NCBI GenBank assembly: GCA_002371675.1
Contig: DFGE01000015.1
Location: 87,702-151,701 of the forward strand
Reading direction: 5' to 3'
DNA: 64,000 nucleotides
Source: Clostridiales bacterium UBA3758
GTDB lineage: Bacteria; Bacillota; Clostridia; Oscillospirales; Oscillospiraceae
The notes under the pieces are model-generated. The model saw nothing but the letters and a program-made list of their open reading frames with translations. It ran no database searches and was not told the DNA's origin. Of the stretch, positions 59,036 to 64,000 are shown piece by piece. The translations under genes were made by a program, and so were the position numbers. The first letter of the stretch is position 1, and each line of letters opens with the position of its first letter.

Positions 59036-60418
59036 ATGAACAACACCGAAAAAACCATGGACAAGATCATTGCCTTGTGCAAGAACCGCGGCTTCATCTT
59101 CGCCGGCTCCGAGATCTACGGCGGCCTCGCGAATACCTGGGACTACGGCCCGCTCGGCGCACGGCTCAAGAACACCGTCAAGGACGCCTGGCGCAAGCGC
59201 TTCATTCAGGAGCGCCGCAACAGCTACGAGGTCGACGCCGACATCCTCATGAACCCCCGCGTGTGGGAGGCAAGCGGCCACGTCGCCTCCTTCGCCGACC
59301 CCCTGCTGGACTGCAAAGAGTGCAAGATGCGCTTCCGCGCCGACAATCTGATCGACGACTTCGACCCCGACGCGCACGCCGACGGCATGAGCAAGGAGGA
59401 GATGTTCGAGTACATCAAGGCGCACCACATCCCCTGCCCCAACTGCGGCAAGCACAATTTCACCGATATCCGTGAGTTCAACCTCATGTTCCAGACCTTC
59501 CGCGGCGTCACCAACGACGCCAAGTCGGTCATCTACCTGCGCCCGGAGAACGCTCAGGGCGAATACGTGAACTATCCCAATGTCCTGCGCACCATGCGCA
59601 CCAAGCTGCCCTTCTCCATCGGCCAGATCGGCAAGGCTTTCCGCAACGAGATCACGCCGGGCAACTTCACCTTCCGCACCATCGAGTTCGAGCAGATGGA
59701 GTTCCAGACCTTCTGCAAGCCCGGCGACGACCTTGATTTCTACGCCTACTTCAAGGAATTCGGCAAGAAGTTCTTTATGGATCTCGGCCTGCCCGAGGAG
59801 AACCTCCGCTTCCACGACCATGAGAAGCTCGCGCACTACGCCAAGGCCGCCTGCGACATCGAGTTCCTCTTCCCCTCCATCGGCTGGGGCGAGATCAACG
59901 GCACCCACGATCGTACCGACTTTGACCTGAGCCGCCACCAGGAGTACAGCGGCCAGAAGCTCGAGTACATCGACCCCTTCACCAACGAGCGCTACATCCC
60001 CTACATCGTCGAGAGCACCTACGGCCTCGACCGCACTGTGCTGGCCCTGCTCTGCCAGGCCTACGATGAGGAGCTTGTCGATGCGGAGAAGAACGACGTG
60101 CGCGTTGTGCTGCGCCTCAAGCCCGCCATCGCGCCCATCAAGGCGGCCATCCTCCCGCTGAGCAAGAAGCTCGCCGAGCCCGCCCTGGAGATCCGTGACG
60201 AGCTGGCCAAGCGCTTCATGGTTGAGTACGACGAGACCGGCTCCATCGGCAAGCGCTACCGCCGCGCCGACGAGATCGGCACGCCCTTCTGCGTGACCTA
60301 TGACTTCGATTCCCAGACCGACGGCTGCGTCACCGTGCGCGAGCGCGACAGCATGGAGCAGGTGCGCCTGCCCATCAGCGAGGTCGCCGACTACATCGAA
60401 GCGCGCATCAAGTTCTGA
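59036..60418 (+). CDS. glyS: Glycyl-tRNA synthetase, single-chain (dimeric) type
   Basis: 460 aa class II synthetase of the alpha2 type found in Gram-positives and archaea. IFAGSEIYGGLANTWDYGPLG at the N-terminus, motif 2 (KAFRNEITPGNFTFRTIEFEQME) and motif 3 (VESTYGLDRTVLALL) are present. C-terminal anticodon-binding domain from about residue 360. A Cys pair plus CPNCGKH insert (near residues 92-140) may bind zinc. AGGAAAGGA precedes the ATG. Confidence 0.96.
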   Translation: MNNTEKTMDKIIALCKNRGFIFAGSEIYGGLANTWDYGPLGARLKNTVKDAWRKRFIQERRNSYEVDADILMNPRVWEASGHVASFADPLLDCKECKMRFRADNLIDDFDPDAHADGMSKEEMFEYIKAHHIPCPNCGKHNFTDIREFNLMFQTFRGVTNDAKSVIYLRPENAQGEYVNYPNVLRTMRTKLPFSIGQIGKAFRNEITPGNFTFRTIEFEQMEFQTFCKPGDDLDFYAYFKEFGKKFFMDLGLPEENLRFHDHEKLAHYAKAACDIEFLFPSIGWGEINGTHDRTDFDLSRHQEYSGQKLEYIDPFTNERYIPYIVESTYGLDRTVLALLCQAYDEELVDAEKNDVRVVLRLKPAIAPIKAAILPLSKKLAEPALEIRDELAKRFMVEYDETGSIGKRYRRADEIGTPFCVTYDFDSQTDGCVTVRERDSMEQVRLPISEVADYIEARIKF

Positions 60419-60457
60419 TCCTCCGCGAATCATTCGAAGAAAGAAGATATTTGAGGA

Positions 60458-62356
60458 ATGAAAAACGGTTTTATCAAAGTCGCGGCCGCCGCGCCGGTCA
60501 TCAAGGTGGCCGACTGCCAGTATAATGCCGATCGCGTCATCGAGTGCATCCGCAGGGCGGACGAACAGGGCGTCAAGGTTCTTGTCTTCCCCGAGCTCAC
60601 GCTCACCGGCGTAAGCTGCCAGGATCTCTTCAAGCACCGCGTGGTGCTCGACGGGGCGGAAAAGGCCCTGGCCCGGGTGGCGGAGGCCAGTGTCGGCACG
60701 GATGTGCTGGCCTTTGTGGGCCTGCCGCTGGCTGTCGGTCCCAGGATCTACAGCGTGGCCGCCGCGCTCTGGGACGGGGAGCTGATCGCTCTGGTGCCTG
60801 GACGCAGCGCCGGCTCCATCTTCAACGGCAGCGCCGACGGGGACTGCCACGAGATCGAGCTGGAGAGCTTCGGCACCGTTTCCCTCTGCAGCGACGCGCT
60901 TTTTGCCTGTGACGCGCTGCCTGAGCTGAACGTCGCTGTGGATCTGGGCGACGACATCCAGAGCATCTGGACAGACACCACGCGCCACGCACGGGCGGGC
61001 GCGCAGCTGATCGCGCAGATGGCCTCCTTCCCCGCCACTGTGAGCAGCACGGAGGAGGCTGCGCTGGCTGCAAAGGCGAGCTCCCGACATCTGGACGCAG
61101 CCCTCGTCCTCGCCGCTCCCGGCAAGGGAGAGAGCAGCACCGACCGGGTCTATTCCGGCCTCTGCCTGGTGGCCGAAAACGGCAAGATCCTCTCGCAGGA
61201 TGAGCAGATCGGCGCTGCCCGTACCAGCCTCGCCGTCAGCGAGATCGATGTAGAGCTGCTGACAAACCTGCGCCGGGACAGCGGCGACTTCGACATGATC
61301 GACGAGGATTACACCACCTTCGCCTGGGGCGATACGCCTGTGGAAACGAGCCTGACCCGGCAGTATAACAAGCATCCGCATCTGCCCGACGATCCCGCCG
61401 ATCTGCCCGCCTACTGCGAGCGCATGCTCGACCTGCAGATCTCCGGCCTGGTGCGGCGCATGGAGTACGCCCACCTCGACCACTGCGTCGTCGGTATCTC
61501 CGGCGGCGTGGACTCTACGCTCTGCGTCATGGTCTGTGCCATGGCCGTCAAGCGCATGGGCCTGCCCGCCAGCAACGTCATCGCCTGCACCATGCCCTGC
61601 TTCGGCACCTCCAGCCGCACCAAGTCCAACGCCATCGTCGTGGCCGAGCAGTGGGGCTGCGAGGTTCGCGTGATCGACATCGGCAAGAGCGTCTACCAGC
61701 ACTTCGACGACATCGGCCATGCGCATGACGACTATTCCGTCGCCTTCGAGAACGCGCAGGCGCGCGAGCGCACGCAGATCCTCATGGACATTGCCAACAA
61801 GGTCAACGGCCTGGACGTCGGCACAGAGGATCTCAGCGAGTTCATCGACGGCTGGTGCACCTATAACGGCGACCACACCAGCATGTATGATGTGAACCTC
61901 GGCCTGACCAAGACCCAGGTGCGCGCCGCCGTGAGCCACATCGCCGCGACCACGGAGGACAAGGTGCTCAAGGCCGCGCTCTACGACGTGCTGGATTGCC
62001 CCGTCACGCCGGAGCTGCTGCCCATCCATGACGATCTCATCGAGCAGAAGAGTGAGGACGCCGTCGGCTCCTACTCGCTGCAGGACTTCTTCACCTACCA
62101 CATCCTGCAAAACGGCTTCGCGCCCTCCAAGGTCTTCCGACTGGCCAAGGCCGCCTACGGCGACGAATTCACGGACGAGGAGCTCAAGCGCTGGCTGCAG
62201 AGCTGGTGCAGGCGTCTGTTCTCCCAGCAGTTCAAGCGCAGCTGCCTGATGGACGGCCCTGCGGTGATGTCCTTCACGGTCTCCCCGCGCACCGGCTGGC
62301 TCATCCCCTCCGACGCCGAGGCAGCGCTCTTCCTTGCGGATCTCGAGCAGCTCTGA
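60458..62356 (+). CDS. nadE: NAD+ synthase with degenerate glutaminase domain
   Basis: 632 aa, two-domain architecture of glutamine-dependent NAD synthetase. C-terminal synthetase domain is intact (GISGGVDSTLC, about residues 346-356; the DVGTEDLSEFIDGWCTYNGD segment). In the N-terminal nitrilase-fold glutaminase domain Glu46 (FPELTLTG) remains. The catalytic Lys (usual VPK.HLP) is replaced by Gly115 in VPGRSAG, and the catalytic Cys (usual EICEDLW) by Gly164 in DLGDDIQ; the loop between is also shortened. The enzyme is therefore predicted to use free ammonia. Weak ribosome site (GAGG two bases before, or GAAAGAAG further up). Frame otherwise intact. Confidence 0.93.
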   Translation: MKNGFIKVAAAAPVIKVADCQYNADRVIECIRRADEQGVKVLVFPELTLTGVSCQDLFKHRVVLDGAEKALARVAEASVGTDVLAFVGLPLAVGPRIYSVAAALWDGELIALVPGRSAGSIFNGSADGDCHEIELESFGTVSLCSDALFACDALPELNVAVDLGDDIQSIWTDTTRHARAGAQLIAQMASFPATVSSTEEAALAAKASSRHLDAALVLAAPGKGESSTDRVYSGLCLVAENGKILSQDEQIGAARTSLAVSEIDVELLTNLRRDSGDFDMIDEDYTTFAWGDTPVETSLTRQYNKHPHLPDDPADLPAYCERMLDLQISGLVRRMEYAHLDHCVVGISGGVDSTLCVMVCAMAVKRMGLPASNVIACTMPCFGTSSRTKSNAIVVAEQWGCEVRVIDIGKSVYQHFDDIGHAHDDYSVAFENAQARERTQILMDIANKVNGLDVGTEDLSEFIDGWCTYNGDHTSMYDVNLGLTKTQVRAAVSHIAATTEDKVLKAALYDVLDCPVTPELLPIHDDLIEQKSEDAVGSYSLQDFFTYHILQNGFAPSKVFRLAKAAYGDEFTDEELKRWLQSWCRRLFSQQFKRSCLMDGPAVMSFTVSPRTGWLIPSDAEAALFLADLEQL

Positions 62357-62403
62357 TTCCGCAGTGCCGCTCAGGCCGTCGAAACGGTCCGCCGGCTCAT
62401 CGG

Positions 62404-62505
62404 AGCAATGTGCTCACCGATTGCGAGACCTTTATATACGTGTTTCGTCTGGCTGCCAGGATCATGATCGATGTTCTGACCGAAGGTCAAATGATGGAAA
62501 TCTGA
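62404..62505 (+). pseudogene. C-terminal remnant of a DUF6809-like gene
   Basis: The frame reads NVLTDCETFIYVFRLAARIM.. and ends EGQMMEI stop. The first ~28 codons match the gene at 63250 at about 75-80% of bases. There is no start codon or N-terminal part, so it is a decayed fragment. It keeps the natural C-terminus that the 63250 copy has lost. Confidence 0.75.
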
Positions 62506-62608
62506 TCCATCTCAAAACCAAATCGTTGACGGGCATGGCTCATACGCGGCACTCTTGATTCCTCCTTTTTGTGTTAAAAATCAAGAGTCCCCTGAAAGGT
62601 AAAAAAAG

Positions 62609-62642
62609 AAAACGCTGAAATCACTTACGATTTCAGCGTTTT
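62609..62642 (-). terminator. Terminator of the interrupted tRNA transcript
   Basis: A 14 bp perfect stem (62609-62622 / 62629-62642), T-rich run on the minus strand, one base past the tRNA CCA end. Confidence 0.82.
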
Positions 62643-62688
62643 TGGTCCGAGTGGGGCGATTTGAACGCCCGGCCTCTTGAACCCCATT
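62643..62688 (-). tRNA. 3' fragment of tRNA-Pro(GGG), probable integration attachment site
   Basis: On the minus strand: anticodon loop ATGGGGT (anticodon GGG, G37), anticodon-stem strand TCAAG, variable loop, T arm GGGCG-TTCAAAT-CGCCC, acceptor strand ending in CCA. The 5' half (D arm, 5' acceptor strand, 5' anticodon strand) is absent; homology stops just before the anticodon loop. That is what remains as the second att copy when an element integrates into a tRNA gene. The complete tRNA would be at the far end of the element, off the right edge. Confidence 0.78.
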
Positions 62689-62886
62689 GAGCGCTTCGTA
62701 ACTTTTTATAGTAAAAAAGTTCATGAAACCGCAAATATCAAATCATTTTAAAAACTATTTTTAATAGTAAGAACATTGTGTTTCTTCTTCATTCCAGTCA
62801 TATTTACAGTCTGACTGGAACTCAAAAATTCTTTTGACTGGAACAGACTGACTGGAACAATATTTCAATGAAAAAGGAGAAGAAAA

Positions 62887-63237
62887 ATGACAATCCAATA
62901 TCATAAATCCGGGGGCTATTACCTCCCCAATCTTGTGCTTGAAGATACCGAAGTACAGCCCGTCGGCAAGTATGGCCGGATGCGAAAGCGCTATCTGAAA
63001 GAATATCGGCCGGTGCTGTACACCAATCTGCTAACGACCGGCAAGCTGGGTCTGCACCTGGCCGAGATTGACGAAACCTGCGAGGAGCACATGGAACTAC
63101 TCACTCGCCAGATGGCCGAGCAAGAAGGCGTGACCGAGGCGCTCAAGGCTGCTAATCAGATGGAGTGGGTACGCCGCATGAACAGCATCCGAAACCGGGC
63201 GGAAGAGATCGTCCTGCACGAGCTCGTCTACTGCTGA
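62887..63237 (+). CDS. tnpV: TnpV-family transposon-associated protein
   Basis: 116 aa protein matching TnpV of clostridial integrative elements (Tn4451 type). GGYYLPNLVLEDTEVQPVGKYGRMRKRYLKEYRP and the closing EWVRRMNSIRNRAEEIVLHELVY are the family blocks. Exact role unknown. AAAGGAGAAG precedes the ATG, and the neighbour starts 12 bp later. The large serine recombinase of such elements is not in the window. Confidence 0.88.
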   Translation: MTIQYHKSGGYYLPNLVLEDTEVQPVGKYGRMRKRYLKEYRPVLYTNLLTTGKLGLHLAEIDETCEEHMELLTRQMAEQEGVTEALKAANQMEWVRRMNSIRNRAEEIVLHELVYC

Positions 63238-63249
63238 GGAGGTGTCGAG

Positions 63250-63549
63250 ATGCTGATTCTGGAAAACCTTTACCTCGGTGATATTCGCCCCAATGAGCGT
63301 AGCTTCAAGCGCAACAGTCAATATGCCAAGGCGCTGGATGAAGTCGTAAGAGCCGGGGACGCACTGACGGACACACTCACCGAAAAGCAGAAGGAATTGT
63401 TCGAGGACTACATGACCGCCCAGCGGGAGGTTAACGTGCTGACCGATTGTGAGACCTTTATCTACGCATTCCGACTGGCCGCAAAGATCATGATTAAACT
63501 AAGTTCACTACGACGCTCAGCTTTTAGCGCAGTGTTCATAAAACAGTAA
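63250..63549 (+). CDS. DUF6809-like mobile-element protein with replaced C-terminus
   Basis: 99 aa; family-like from MLILENLYLGDIRPNERSFKR to ETFIYAFRLAAKIMI (about residue 82), then 17 codons (KLSSLRRSAFSAVFIKQ) that do not belong to the family. Compared with the fragment at 62404-62505, homology ends abruptly at base 63497. So the 3' end was probably lost by rearrangement, and this product may be inactive. GAGGAGGTG precedes the ATG. Confidence 0.7.
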   Translation: MLILENLYLGDIRPNERSFKRNSQYAKALDEVVRAGDALTDTLTEKQKELFEDYMTAQREVNVLTDCETFIYAFRLAAKIMIKLSSLRRSAFSAVFIKQ

Positions 63550-63596
63550 GACTGAAAAATGAGCACTGTTGCTATTGGGTTGGCTAAGAAAAAGTG

Positions 63597-63648
63597 AAGC
63601 GTGATATTCCATACCATTACGGTGTGGCGTATCACGCTTTTATTTTTT
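63597..63648 (+). terminator. Terminator after the DUF6809-like gene
   Basis: Stem AAGCGTGATA..CCATACC / GGTGTGG..TATCACGCTT followed by TTATTTTTTG. Confidence 0.78.
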
Positions 63649-63785
63649 GCCTAGATAAAAAGAAGATGTATGTATATTTACGAACCTTTTACGCTTCACT
63701 GGTTTTGATTTTTACAACGAACTTCTACAATTCCAACTGTGATCAAGAGGTCAACAAATATTAGACGAATCACAGGAGGTTCGAA

Positions 63786-64000
63786 ATGAAACGTATAATT
63801 ATGAAAACATTGGCTATTGGAGTGGCAATCGTCATGATGGTTAGCTCACTTGCCGGATGTGGTAAATCCGCAGATTCAAATGCATCCCTGACAGGTAAAA
63901 TTTCCATTGCAGGTTCTACCTCGATGGAAAAGCTGTGTGAAGCAATGAGCGAAAGCTTTATGGAAGCATATCCTAACATTACCGTCACTGTGGAATACAC
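63786..64000 (+). CDS. PstS-like phosphate-binding lipoprotein, N-terminal part
   Basis: First 71 codons only; runs off the right edge. Signal peptide MKRIIMKTLAIGVAIVMMVS with lipobox LAGC, then GKISIAGSTSMEKLCEAMSESFMEAYP, the N-terminal phosphate-binding loop (GSTS) of PstS-type proteins. AGGAGG precedes the ATG. Codon use is much more AT-rich than in the first 62 kb, indicating a different origin. Downstream pstCAB cannot be seen. Confidence 0.8.
   Translation, partial: MKRIIMKTLAIGVAIVMMVSSLAGCGKSADSNASLTGKISIAGSTSMEKLCEAMSESFMEAYPNITVTVEY

Larger units (their letters stand above)
62357..62886. other. Junction between core chromosome and mobile DNA
   Basis: 530 bp without an intact gene. 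It holds a DUF6809-like fragment (62404-62505), a terminator (62609-62642), a tRNA-Pro 3' fragment (62643-62688) and an AT-rich stretch (about 62695-62880) ahead of tnpV. GC content drops here compared with the preceding 60 kb. Confidence 0.75.

Noticed and set aside
58889..62110. Very long minus-strand open frame (over 1000 codons) opposite glyS and nadE
   Set aside because: A high-GC antisense shadow with no recognisable motif; the plus-strand products are conserved enzymes. The same applies to the long antisense frames opposite tex, pheT, hutH and the glucosidase gene.
62643..62688. Complete tRNA gene
   Set aside because: No D arm or 5' acceptor strand can be found in the AT-rich sequence next to it; only the 3' part from the anticodon loop is present.

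Overview
This is a window of a high-GC Firmicutes chromosome. It most likely belongs to a spore-forming, anaerobic gut clostridium of the Oscillospiraceae/Ruminococcaceae type. The evidence is SpoIIR and a SpoIID/LytB-domain protein, the SCIFF peptide with its radical SAM maturase, an IreB-type protein, clostridial YajC, Tgt and QueA, a T-box ahead of pheST, a putative butyryl-CoA:acetate CoA-transferase, and AGGAGG Shine-Dalgarno sites almost everywhere. Coding is dense, and most genes lie in short operons. Sigma-A-like promoters with 16-17 bp spacers and strong hairpin terminators, many of them bidirectional, can be read directly.

Layout. 1-2.9 kb (minus): histidine ammonia-lyase and an FGGY sugar kinase. 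3-5.5 kb: Tex. 5.5-6.7 kb (minus): a cobalamin riboswitch ahead of a DUF4430 (transcobalamin-like) anchored protein and an ECF S component, probably a B12 uptake unit. 6.8-8.8 kb: a two-component system, followed by a nested inverted-repeat element. 9.2-12.8 kb: spoIIR with a possible sigma-F promoter, DUF1653, DegV, and a metalloprotease/Smr/membrane-protein operon. 12.9-17.5 kb: two copies of a tandem-hairpin element, each in a 5' leader, around an S24/XRE repressor, GH13 glucosidase, ispE and a SpoU methyltransferase. 17.7-22.9 kb: HtrA, an unusual XRE protein, glutathione peroxidase, dihydrouridine synthase, dapA. 23-29 kb: SpoIID-like, queA, tgt, yajC, TIGR04086-like, xerD. 29.2-33.9 kb: a His-rich CobW GTPase coupled to a second CobW-like protein with a YcgQ-like tail, HAD hydrolase, GT2, zinc-ribbon protein. 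33.9-42 kb: FRG/MATE, thioesterase/M42 peptidase, asd, ilvA/ridA, an Orn/Lys-decarboxylase-fold protein. 42-51.2 kb: scfAB, pepC, hydrolase, FUSC protein, HD, SDR, CoA-transferase, prolyl-tRNA deacylase-like. 51.3-54.3 kb (minus): lipoprotein, alr, acyltransferase. 54.4-62.4 kb: T-box, pheS, pheT, ireB, glyQS, nadE.

The last 1.6 kb is different. A tRNA-Pro 3' fragment with its terminator marks a likely attachment site. It is followed by more AT-rich DNA carrying tnpV, a damaged DUF6809 gene and the start of a PstS-like lipoprotein, which looks like the edge of an integrated element.

The strongest leads are: (i) a glutamine-type NadE whose glutaminase Cys and Lys are both replaced; (ii) the CobW / CobW-YcgQ pair; (iii) the tandem-hairpin element found in two leaders; (iv) the riboswitch-controlled DUF4430/ECF pair; (v) a PheT with a duplicated OB-like segment. 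No complete, wholly new system is proven by sequence alone.
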